Shown here: in pieces, positions 9,256 to 19,600 of the stretch
How positions within the stretch are numbered: the stretch's first letter is position 1
Layout: every line of letters starts with the position of its first letter
From: Acanthaster planci
Lineage: Eukaryota > Echinodermata > Asteroidea > Valvatida > Acanthasteridae
Direction of reading: 5' to 3'
Assembly: GCF_001949145.1 (NCBI RefSeq)
Contig: NW_019091616.1
Location: 7,045 to 69,044, forward strand
Length of the DNA stretch: 62,000 nt
Notes under the pieces: model-generated
What the model saw: only the letters and a program-made list of their open reading frames with translations
Told to the model about the DNA's origin: nothing
The model's database searches: none
Translations under genes and position numbers: made by a program

Positions 9256-11314
9256 ATGCCTTGACAAAAGGCTAGTAGTTTGAGGACACGAGTAGCAGAG
9301 CAGTAATCAAGTCCTTGTAACGGTCCACAGAGTAAACTGAATGAGAACGCATAATCGACATCAAGCATGAAGAGCACAACATTTTAACTAGAGTAATCTC
9401 AGTTTAAACGATGGTAAGAATCTGCAAATTTGGAAAAACATCAGCTGGTAATGTTCAGATAGTGTTAAAAGGTCTCGGACTTGAATTGTGGGCTTTTTCC
9501 AAATATCTGTGTATTGCATTTGTATCGATGTCAAGTAGTGTGCTGCACAGATTCTTGATACTCCGTCGGTACAGCCACGGTCATCAGTCTTAAGACATAT
9601 TCTACCACCGTGCCTTGAGGTCAGTTTAGAAGAGACAAGGAAAAAGATTCTAGGTTTGACTGCACTAGAGTGGTTGGGACCCTGCCAAGTTTGTGAATGT
9701 GTTCTGCACGTATGTGCATGTACGGCACTGAATGGTGGCATCTCTAAAAGGGCACACACACTACCAAGTGGTAACAGGAAAGAACTAACACAGCCTGTCA
9801 GGCATGTAAATCAGGGACATCCTAAGCTCTGATTGGCTGTGACTCTACATGCTCCAGCTCAATGGACCAATCAGACATCAACTTGTGGTTCTTAATTTTA
9901 GAGGGACAAGGAGCCATGTTCGTCCATTCCCCAGACACGACCAGCTATGTCCTTGGCTGAAGATGATACAAAGTATTTGAAGGAATGCTGGTAAATGTTG
10001 GCAGAAAATCAGAGTGTTTGTGTATAGCACTTCAATTTTTCAATCATCAGTTGGAGCTTGTGCATGTATCAACAGCAATGAAAACATGGAGAATTATAAA
10101 ATGATGGACAGAATACTTAGACATTAACACAGGACAAATCACTTTGCATTGGAATGTTAAACTAAGCAAATACAAGTACACTGTATTGGCATTGGTTAGC
10201 ATTTTGAGTAATCATCTCGATGCATATAAATTATCGACTGAAAAAAATATCTACTTTTACACTTCAAAAATATATACAAAATACAAACAGATTCAGTCAA
10301 ACACTTCGTTCTTCACATAGCAATAAACAGTACATTTGGAATGGACAGACTTGGTTAATGTGGCATATTGAGGTTTGATGTAAAATCATATTGAAATCGG
10401 AGGATTTGGGACTGTTAGGGTTAAGAATCCTAATTGTCATCTCTCGTACATATTCCTCGTAGCGTTACTTAAAAAGCCTCTGAAAAATTGTTACAGGAAA
10501 TCCAAGTTTGTTTTGGGATTGAGGCAGAAGACTTTAACAAACAGACAGTATGTGGATAATGCCTGCATGTTTGCCCTGGATAAAAGGTGGAAATGCAGGA
10601 AACAATAATCTTATCCCAAACTGACTATTACAACAAGTACTTCTAGTTATTTAACTCGTTATCTAGTTATCAACTAGTCACAAATTGTTCCTTGCTGCCA
10701 TACAGTCTTGAAACATTTCTGAGCTTGATGCCTCTGTAAGACATCAAACCAACTGAAGAATGTTACGATCATAACTCCACTACATCGGAATATAATGCCT
10801 TTGTCACATTTGTGGCCTAAAACATTTGCATAAAATATTTGGTTTCACATTTTAAAAGAATTCTTCAATAAAATCACAGCCAAAATGTACAAACACCTAA
10901 CACACACACAACCAAAATGTACAAACGATCACTTGCATCTTTACAATTTTTAAAAAATTAAACGTTAATGCTGATGAGCGTTAAATGAACCAAAGAAATT
11001 TTTTTTAAATTCTCATAAAAATTGAACAATGTACCACTATTTGAGTGCCCGTAGTACTTCCATTTTTAATCATTTATCCTATCCAAAATATAGAACAAGT
11101 GTTTTCAGTCTGTATCTTATTTCACTGAATAAACAACTTCAGACTACTTGTTCACTTAACCACTGAGAACTACACACACACACACTGCTTAAAAAGGTTG
11201 GTGCAGCAATTAAAACCTTAGTCTTTTGTCCATTTACAGTCGAGAATTAACAAATCACTGTTTTAGGATATCATTGGGGGAAACCAACTGATGGATTTGA
11301 CCCAAGATAAAACC

Positions 11315-11450
11315 AGTGCTCTGAAATATATGATTGCCGAGCTTTCGTTAACTGAGTACCTTCTTCAGGGCAAGCAGAGAACTGAATCTGCTTGTCCTGA
11401 AGAAGGTACTCAGTTACCGAAAGCTCGGCAATCATATATTTCAGAGCACT
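11315..11450. repeat. Near-perfect hairpin (64-bp arms, 8-bp loop)
   Basis: Arms at 11315-11378 and 11387-11450 are inverted copies with about two mismatches; the loop GAACTGAA is at 11379-11386. Weaker pairing continues outward to about 11304 and 11461. Each arm holds CTGAAGAAGGTACTCAGTTA followed by CCGAAAGC or a one-base variant. This resembles the terminal segment of some retroelements or a fold-back MITE. It lies between the two genes, possibly in the 3' UTR of the minus-strand gene. Confidence 0.9.
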
Positions 11451-11605
11451 GATTTAATCTTATATTCTTGTCGATATTCTGATCATGGTGCTACGCAGCC
11501 CTTCCATATTTCTCTAACGGATTTGAGCTGATTGGTTGAAACTTACAAAGCACATTAAATAGTAAGACATCCAAGAGAGTCACACTGTGTGTAATTCAAG
11601 GGTGT

Positions 11606-11925
11606 AAATCTGTTTTGAAAAGTGGGGGGGGGGACATAGCCCTGATCAGAACAAATGCGAGCGCAAAAAGCGAAGCTCTGAGTGGTGTGGGGTCTGGGGC
11701 CCGCCTTAGGACCCTGGAAAATTTTTGGAGTAGAGATGCTCTGTGGTCTGATCTGAGACAAGTTTTGGCTACTTTAGCCAGTGTTTTTAACCAATGTTTT
11801 TGCAAGCTACACATTTTCATTTAGGTTTTGGAAAAAAGTGGGAGGGGGGGGACAATTGATATAGTATCCCCCCCACTTGGAAAAGTGGGAGGGACATGTG
11901 CCCCCCTGTCCTCCACCAACTGATG
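11606..11925. repeat. G-rich dispersed repeat with imperfect inverted parts
   Basis: Contains AAAAGTGGGGGGGGGG at the left and two AAAAGTGGGAGGG copies at 11834 and 11879, the last after CCCCCCCACTTGGAAAAG, so C and G runs face each other. The middle has AATGCGAGCGCAAAAAGCGAAG and CCTGGAAAATTTTTGGA, a style common in dispersed repeats of marine invertebrates. Family not assigned; limits are approximate. Confidence 0.5.
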
Positions 11926-14170
11926 CCCATGGTATTCTAAAATGCACCTTTTCCATGATCTTCAATTCTCTCATTTAACAAAACAGATACAAAAAATCAC
12001 TTCCTTACTGCAACAGCCACATTAAAACTTGTCATAAATAAAAATCACCTTTGTTATAAATCACGATGTTAAGATACGGCACAAGGCTACTAATACAGAG
12101 CTACGCTCAGAATTTTTGCATGATAAAATATGACATTTCCATTAAGTTGCTATAGTCTCATTACGTTTAGTTTAACCTGTAAGTACTACATGTCTACAAA
12201 CATTTATACAGCTGAGGTTTTTTTTAAATCTAAGACATACCGAATTTGAACTTCACTAACCTGTGAGATTTTGTGAACACTGCGAGGTTCACACTAGGAC
12301 CCATAATCCTTCACATGGCTGAACCAGTATGAAGATATTGTGCATATTAGATCAGGCTCTGCAATGTTCTCTTTAAGACTACACTACATGTACATGTTTA
12401 TTCACAATTCTACTTCAGAGAAATGCAAGGATTTCTCTGAGTAAAACACACTTTTGGCACTGGTACTGTTCAGAAAATTTCAAGCTTTACCATCCAATTT
12501 TGGAAAGCTTTTTTGTTTCTCCTTGAGAATTTACTTACATGTACTTTATTTTACAAATTAATCATTTTGTTGATGATACATTTCACGCACTCTGTGGACA
12601 TACACTGGTATGTACATCAAGGGCCATGATCTCAGCCCTTTACAAAATGTACAATGACCCACTGCGGTGTCCTATCACCATTTATTTTTGATTTCTAAAA
12701 TTTAATCATTACAATCCTCGTGCAAACAAATCTCCTTTAAGATTCACAAATTTCTTCAGTCAAGAATGCAATTATACACATTCTGATTCTATGGTCAGCA
12801 TTGCCTGTGCATTAGCTATGAATACCACTGTCTACAAACTACGAATGATACATTTTGGTTGCTGTTGTTTATAAGTGAACACTATTACATATTTTTTTCT
12901 TTACACCAGCTTAATGTTAAATTTAGACCATCTACTTGTTTAAAATACAGAATGCGGTTGACTGATTCTATTTGACACTATGTACAGACTATGCCACCTG
13001 CACCACTACAACCATGATACCACTGTGGGACTACACTCTACTTAGTACATACATGTACTTGTTTCATGAAGAGACAGAAATGCCTGCATGGGTTTGAAAG
13101 ACGTGTTGTGATTACCTCCATTACAAATCCAATCACAAGCCAACTTCATTTCAGCAACCAGTGAAGTTTCAAGTCTTGTCAGAAGTTAACGAGTCATGCC
13201 AGTTCAAGGAATGCCTTTCTCAGAGGTCATCCGAGTTGACTTGCATATGTCACCCCTTGAAAACCCCTGAAACTCACCCCCCCAACAAATCATTTTTAAA
13301 TCTCCACTTGTGAAGGATCTAACCTTATCAGCAAACTAATGCAAAAATAACAAGATACAACCAAACTTTTCTTGTTCACTCGCTGCATTCCAGATAACAC
13401 CCATACAAACACAAGATATACTGTGTGTTAAACTGTTACACAAAAGTGATATGCATGGCTGCAGTGGTGACAATTTTGGCAATCACAGTACTCAATAAAC
13501 CATGACACATTTATTAACATTTGTAAGCCATAAATGCTACTTTTTAGATCAGTAACACTCCTCTTGACGTTCACCTGATGAATAATGAATGATATGGTAA
13601 TAAAATACAAAAACTTCAAATAAGAATACACATTATACTTACAGTGCTGAAAGTCCTTAACTGATTTTGTACTTGCATAGTTTTGTGAATAAGACACTAA
13701 TGAATTGAAAGGAACATTGGTGGAGCACATCTAGAACTTTTGGAAAGAAATACAAATGAACTGTACAGTGGGTGTAATTGGTAACTATAAAAACCAAGTT
13801 GGCGATTAATGCATTGTTTTTTTTAAATACATGAGTGCACCACAAGCCGACTTCCTGAACACGGGCTTAAAGGAACCATCTCAAGTTCCTGCCATTCTTA
13901 CCTAAAGTTTTGTAGTACAAAACAACCCGTGCTGCAGACAATAATTTGCTGGCTACAAATGTTCTGTTCATCCGTTACTGTACTGAACAGAGTACAAATT
14001 GCATATACTTCTTTTTTTTACAGAACCAAAACCTGGATGTGCCAACAAGTGTTCCAAATCAATATGACTCTAACAAATCCACATCATACATAAATGCGTA
14101 GTATTGTAAAACTTTCGACCAAAATGGATGTGCTCTCCAAGTTCACACACGTTGCTGCGGTGCTCCTATA

Positions 14171-14257
14171 CTCTGATCTAATTTGGAACTCACTGAGTTC
14201 TCTGATCTGATTTGGAACTCACTGGGTTCTCTGATCTGATTTGGAACTCACTGAGTT
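14171..14257. repeat. 29-bp tandem repeat, 3 copies
   Basis: CTCTGATCTGATTTGGAACT plus CACTGRGTT repeats exactly three times at 29-bp spacing (starts 14171, 14200, 14229), with two or three base differences. It lies 0.9 kb beyond the stop of the minus-strand gene, probably in its 3' UTR. Confidence 0.9.
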
Positions 14258-14455
14258 CCCCCCTTCCGTTCTGAAAACATTACATATTTGACTTCCACCC
14301 TCAGCTACCAAAAAGATATATAACAATGAAGTTACAACAGTAAAAAAAAATGCTCAGCCAGCTCAATTTGTATGCCTCAAATTTTGATCACTCCGTTCTC
14401 CATCACACCATGTACAATTTTTCTGCTTCTAAAACTGTTTCTAACACTGTTTCAA

Positions 14456-14461
14456 TTTATT
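14456..14461 (-). promoter_or_regulatory. Proximal candidate poly(A) signal of the BEGAIN homologue
   Basis: TTTATT on the + strand is AATAAA on the - strand. It is the first one I find after the stop codon, about 690 bases downstream. Confidence 0.3.
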
Positions 14462-15150
14462 TTAATATAAGTTTGGATTGATCTCCTTACCTTGCTTTAG
14501 CTATTTCCATTCTACACTTTAACGACTACCCTCAAAATGAAAGAACTATAAGGCCTGTACATTTTTGTTAGAAATTGATAAAATATGATTTTCTCAGAGA
14601 GTTTATATTAGTGGTGACATTAAAATGACAACTATTGTGCTCTTGGTAATTGACCAAGTAACCCGCCAAAATCTTTGGGGTTAACAATCAATAGTTTCTC
14701 CAACGTTGTAACTGCTCCGACTGCTGAAAACCACCTAGCTTCAGAGATGGAGTACTGACAGATGAAAATTTGTACCTTTGGAAATAACATCTCTTCCACT
14801 TAATGCTTGATGATTCAGAACAACTGAATATACTTAGCCGCATACTGTTTTATAAATTTCAGGACGATCAATAAATTTTTTTGTGGTGAATAAACCTCAG
14901 TGCATTTGGATGTTCAGTGTCACCTATGAAACCTATTTTTCTGTCTACACACAAATTACTTTTCTACGAGTTGCTTTCTTCATTCCAAAAAAAAAGTTCC
15001 AACACACCACCGAGACACACAACGTAATGTTACGCTTTCAGTGATGCAAAGTGTGTTCACAATAATTTGTAGAAATGGTTCACCACTTTACTTTAAAAAA
15101 CATTTGAAAGCTCATCTGGAAGTACAAATGGTTTGAAAAGACAATCAGTA

Positions 15151-16620
15151 TCAGACGCTGGTTTGCAGGAAGTGGGGGGTCTTGGGTGCATTGGGGTTGG
15201 AGCCGGGTTTGGCTGGGTTGGAATTGGTGTTGTCATCTGAGCTAGGACTGGAATTCATGTTGGAAGTTGGATTAGGATTTGGCCGAGGATTGGCAGGTCG
15301 GTTGTGCTGGGAACCGATGACTTGGCCTGTGGGCTTCGTAGTGCCGCCGCCATGTTTTGACTTTGGCTGGGCCTTCTTTTTCAAGTTCTCAGCATTGTTC
15401 TCATTGATGTACATCGACACCCTTTCGGTCTTCTCGCCCATGCTTGGGCTTTCAGGAAGTGGGGCCTGATTCTGGGTATGGTAAGTGGAGCCTTTCTGGT
15501 TGGGGGCTACGGGGAGATCCTTGATCTTGGTGTCTTCGCTGGGTGTTCTCATGGTGCCGTTGACCACAGCCGACCTTTGGTTCCTCTGCTGGGATTTGAT
15601 GACGGCCGCCTTTCCCACCTTCTTGAATTCGGGCTCGACCAGTGAGGAGGCCTGGGAACTCTCGGTCAGTATGGTGTGGCCGCTGCTGTTGCTCTTCTGA
15701 TTCTGTTGGATCTGGGGATGAGTGGGGCCTGGGTGGACACGCCTGGCCGGGCCTGTGGGTTTGGAGGTCGGCGGTTTAGGGGTGGCCAGGGCTGCGTCTG
15801 CCTCCGTCAGGGAAGACCCCACGCTGCTTTGAGTGCCTGTGTTACTCTCCTTGCTAGCACTGCTGCTGTCAGACATATCATCCTGCATTGGGGAGCCTGA
15901 ATCTAGAGGGGAAATAAGAGACAGAACATCGGCTGTGGACGGAGTCTCAAGTTCTCGTTCTATCGTGGTGGTCCCCAATGGCTTGATGCTAGGCTCTGGG
16001 TCGGAAATATCTAGCAGCAAGTCAGCCAAGGAGAGATTCTCCAGTGAGCGCTTCAAGTTCAGCTCAGCAGCAGTGTCACTGGGTGCATCAGTCTCCAATA
16101 GGTCAAGCAACAGGTGTTCATTTGCTTTCTTAGGGGCGGGCTTAGCTGGAGCTGGTTCAGAGAGGTCCAACAGGTTGAGGAGCTTCGGTTCCGGTTCAGG
16201 TATGGCTGGCTTCAGGGGCTCGGGCTCAATGGGTATGAGGGTCAGCTCGGAGCCGCATTTGGCACACAACTGTTCCAGCTGGTCCCTGGTCTCCACAGCC
16301 ACCGTCTGTGTCCCCTTGTCGTGCAGTGCCACGGCGACGTCCTGCTTGCTGCGGCTGCTACGCAGTGTAGGCACCAGCTTCTCTACCTCCTTACGGTCCT
16401 CCTCATCCCGCAGCTGCATGGCCCTGGCGATGATGTTAGCAGGGACCGAGTCATAAACCCGCGATGCCAGCAGGCCGTTGTGCCTGGACTTGTCAGCTCC
16501 CAACAGTGGCTGGCTGTTATCGGTCACAGTGGGACTCTTCAATGTTCCGCTGGTGTGCTGGCTGCCAGTGCCCATCTCACCCATGAGTTGGTGGACGTAG
16601 TACTGGAGATCATGAGGAAG
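15151..16620 (-). CDS. BEGAIN: BEGAIN homologue, last exon (exon 6)
   Basis: 1470 bases with TGA at 15151-15153, residues 162-650. It starts after TGGTTTCAG, so the 19 residues upstream in the open frame (to 16677) are intron. LPHDLQYYVHQLM and VPANIIARAM correspond to LPxxxQ and VPTxVIARVLEKP in BEGAIN/TJAP1. A lone CAKC pair lies near residues 280-283. Three acidic leucine motifs follow: LLNLLDLSEP (308), LLLDLLETD (331) and LLLDISDPEP (362). The rest is Ser/Pro/Asn-rich with KSKHGGG and NPNPTSN tracts. The last residues are QTSV. The vertebrate end RKDSLT..LLN is missing. Plus-strand ORFs over this exon (for example 15833-16456) are antisense shadows. Confidence 0.93.
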   Translation of the reverse strand, partial: LPHDLQYYVHQLMGEMGTGSQHTSGTLKSPTVTDNSQPLLGADKSRHNGLLASRVYDSVPANIIARAMQLRDEEDRKEVEKLVPTLRSSRSKQDVAVALHDKGTQTVAVETRDQLEQLCAKCGSELTLIPIEPEPLKPAIPEPEPKLLNLLDLSEPAPAKPAPKKANEHLLLDLLETDAPSDTAAELNLKRSLENLSLADLLLDISDPEPSIKPLGTTTIERELETPSTADVLSLISPLDSGSPMQDDMSDSSSASKESNTGTQSSVGSSLTEADAALATPKPPTSKPTGPARRVHPGPTHPQIQQNQKSNSSGHTILTESSQASSLVEPEFKKVGKAAVIKSQQRNQRSAVVNGTMRTPSEDTKIKDLPVAPNQKGSTYHTQNQAPLPESPSMGEKTERVSMYINENNAENLKKKAQPKSKHGGGTTKPTGQVIGSQHNRPANPRPNPNPTSNMNSSPSSDDNTNSNPAKPGSNPNAPKTPHFLQTSV

Positions 16621-19600
16621 CTGAAACCAACAATTGAAATTATTTTCCATTAAAGAGTTCCTTATAGTCAAAGACATGCAAAATACTTACACCTAGCATG
16701 CTGTAATTCTGTGTGAATTTTGAAGGAACTGTTTAGCCAAGCTGCATCATATATAAGGGCACCCGTTTTTAACCGTATGGTTTTCATTTCTGACCGGCCG
16801 TATTTTTAGCTTCCAACCTCAAAAAAGGCTTTTGTTTTGACCGACACTGCTAAGAAGACCCTGCCCCCCAAAAAAGTGAAATGTGATTTAATGCCTGTAC
16901 AAAAACAGCACTGAAAATGGACATGAGTCATATGATTTAGCCCAAACATCAAAGTTGCGATATACATGTATTTTAGATTTGTTAATAACGGTCTTGTTTT
17001 TGTTCCATGTGCATTTTATTCCTTTTTTTTTTAAATTGAATATTTAAGTTTTTTATGAAGCTACATGTATGTTTGCAGCTACAAGTACATGTACTTTCAG
17101 TAGTTCCATAAATTGTTCTCCAGGTCTTGAAAATTCAGGTATTGTATTGTGGACTCAAAGCATATTTCTTAGTTCCCAACTAAAAGGAAGAACACTCATA
17201 GGACTCAATATTAAAACAAAGGACAAGTATATACATGTATTGTGCACTTTGCCTGGTTTATTCAGTAATCTGTATGGGAGGAGAACAGATCTTTTTTGGG
17301 GGGGGGGATTTTTTATTCGACCAACCGTCTGACCCTCCCTCAAGTTAAAAAGATATGAGAACCACAGAATAAAACTAGGGTGCTCTGATACATGTAAAAA
17401 CGTAATGCTATCGCTGTCAGGGCTGCAGATCGATTAACTTCAAAATTCACTTCGAGTCTGAGATCCAAGTGCTGATAACATGGCACTGATCTACACTTGA
17501 ACACAAGAGACAGTGCTCACATAAGCTTACCTGGCTGACTTTGTGTTGCATGTAAGCTCCAGAGGGGGTGCATTGAAGTAGTTCAACAGCCAGCTGGCAG
17601 TCCTTTTTATAGCGTGCCTGGATAAACAAAATGAGTAAAAAAAAAGAGAGAAATACGTTGTTAAAAATTCAGCAATCTGGGGAAAATTTAGTACTGGGTT
17701 TATTTGACAATATACACATGTAAGCACATTGTTTCAACATACATGCATTTTAGTAGAGCAGAATTAGCCAAGGAAGAATGCTTGTTGAATAGCTGTGGTT
17801 TTCTTTACGCGGGGAAAAATCATGTCTAATATTTTGAAATCACCTATTTCAAAGGAGAAAGATTGAAAAACACACTTACTGACAGGATTTGAGCACCACA
17901 AACAAAATTTAACTCAGCTCACCACATCAATAATACCCTAATGAATTCGGCTCTCAATGAGAAGGGAACATCTGGACCAGTCTGCGTCGTTCTTGGCATT
18001 ATACACAGAAAGACCCTGCAATCAATTTGTCTTTCTCCTTCCCAATTTAGGCAGACATGAACAAACCAGCAGCTTCCAATCGTAGCAACGGCGCCGTCTG
18101 AAGATCACAGGGACCAAACTGCAAATAATGCAGGGCTGCCCATGGGAGAACGCTCTGTTTCCATGGCAACAGCATGCATCAGGCTGAGAGGTCTCATCAA
18201 AGACATATCATGGTAAATTAAACCCTCTCTTGGGAGGGCTTGAAGGGCGGTAGGGGTGCATAAGGATATAGGATGATTCAGAGAGCAAATGTGAGGGTAG
18301 AGAGATGGAAGCCACGAGCTCTTGACAGAAAATCCTTTAATGGAGACAATTCTCTTACTTTGTATCTAAATTCTCTAAAAATCCCAATTTTCTGAAACAT
18401 TTCAATGCCATGCAGAAAGTATGCATACATGTAGCATTTTGCTCTTAGGTTCTCAAGTCTCAAAAAATTGACTTTTTGGGAGTGTTTTTCTTTTTTCAAG
18501 TTGCTCTAGTGCCACAGTCACGTGTTGTGATATTTTGACCTCCAAGATACTCACAGCACCCAAGGTGAAGCTGAGGGTGCTAAGAGTCCCCGCGGGTGAT
18601 CAAACATATCCCACATCACAAAAGTGGATGAAGCAGTGAGAAATGTGACACAAATTTGGGACAATTGAGAGCAAAGAGTTGGCCCTTTGAAAACCCATCT
18701 TTACGCAAAGGGACTGCGACTGTGGTATACAGCCACTTGATAAAGTCAGTATTTTGGGCCAAAAATACTACTGTGCCTGGTCTAAGTTATTTGTGGAAAA
18801 ATACTATTTACAATTAGTTAAAAGAATAACAAAGGCACTCCGCTGGTAGTGTTTATCCGCTGTTAGTGTTGCTTGCGACCAGACTTGGGACTTGACCGAT
18901 TGCTGTGTGATGTGCCCCAGATGGACTCATCTGCAATTCTTCCTCGATGCTACAGTTACACAATTTTGTAATGCCCCAGACTGAAATTAGGTGCATCTGT
19001 TTTTTCTTTTTTTTGCGAGAAAGCTGGTTGGCACTGCCAAATACCAGTCTAGGACATGTGATTATGGGAAATAGTTCAGTGTCCTGTCAAATTTCACACA
19101 GGGCAGTTCTACACGAGGCTGTTTTCTTAAAATTCTGATATTTCAAACTCCCTCAGGCCTTGAGGAGCAGACGGAGATCAATACCAAGAAAATGTCAGAG
19201 GATGGTATAAAGATTTTTTTTAAGAGACTGCTTCAGTGAGTGGTATCTTTTAGAAAACATATTGACTACTCTGCAACCTCACACTCTCTGACCACAATGT
19301 GTTACCTCCGAGCTTCCTGAAATCTATTCAGTGGTAGATGAGTGACTAACTTGACGGTCTGATGTAAATTCAAGAGCATGATAACGCCTCACAAAGTGCT
19401 TCGTGAGTTGAAGCCATATGAAACCTTTATTAGCTCAAAACCCTTGGTTTCAATAGTAAAAACCACTATTTGAAAGAGCTGTCCTAGCTTTGCTGCTGCG
19501 AAAAAGGCCTGAATGTGAATTTTTTTTCAACATGTGAAGGGATATTGTAGATTGGGGGAAAAAATTTTACATGAATTACATGAAAGTGTTTTTCAATACG

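Larger units (their letters stand above)
8068..15150. other. Convergent intergenic / 3' UTR interval
   Basis: 7.1 kb without supportable coding sequence. It lies between the stop codons of WDR25 (+) and the BEGAIN homologue (-). AT-rich and poor in ACATGTAC arrays compared with the introns to the right. It holds a SINE fragment (8188-8340), an imperfect fold-back (9131-9255), a near-perfect hairpin (11315-11450), a G-rich dispersed repeat (11606-11925) and a 29-bp triplication (14171-14257). Much of it may be 3' UTR of the minus-strand gene; transcript ends cannot be read from sequence alone. Confidence 0.75.

Noticed and set aside
15833-16456. Plus-strand ORF of 207 residues, Ser-rich
   Set aside because: Antisense shadow of the last exon of the BEGAIN homologue; the minus frame has clear homology.
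16621-16677. ATG start for the 508-residue minus-strand ORF
   Set aside because: The 19 residues before LPHDLQ are intron: TTTCAG is a good acceptor and the upstream exon joins in phase with conserved residues.
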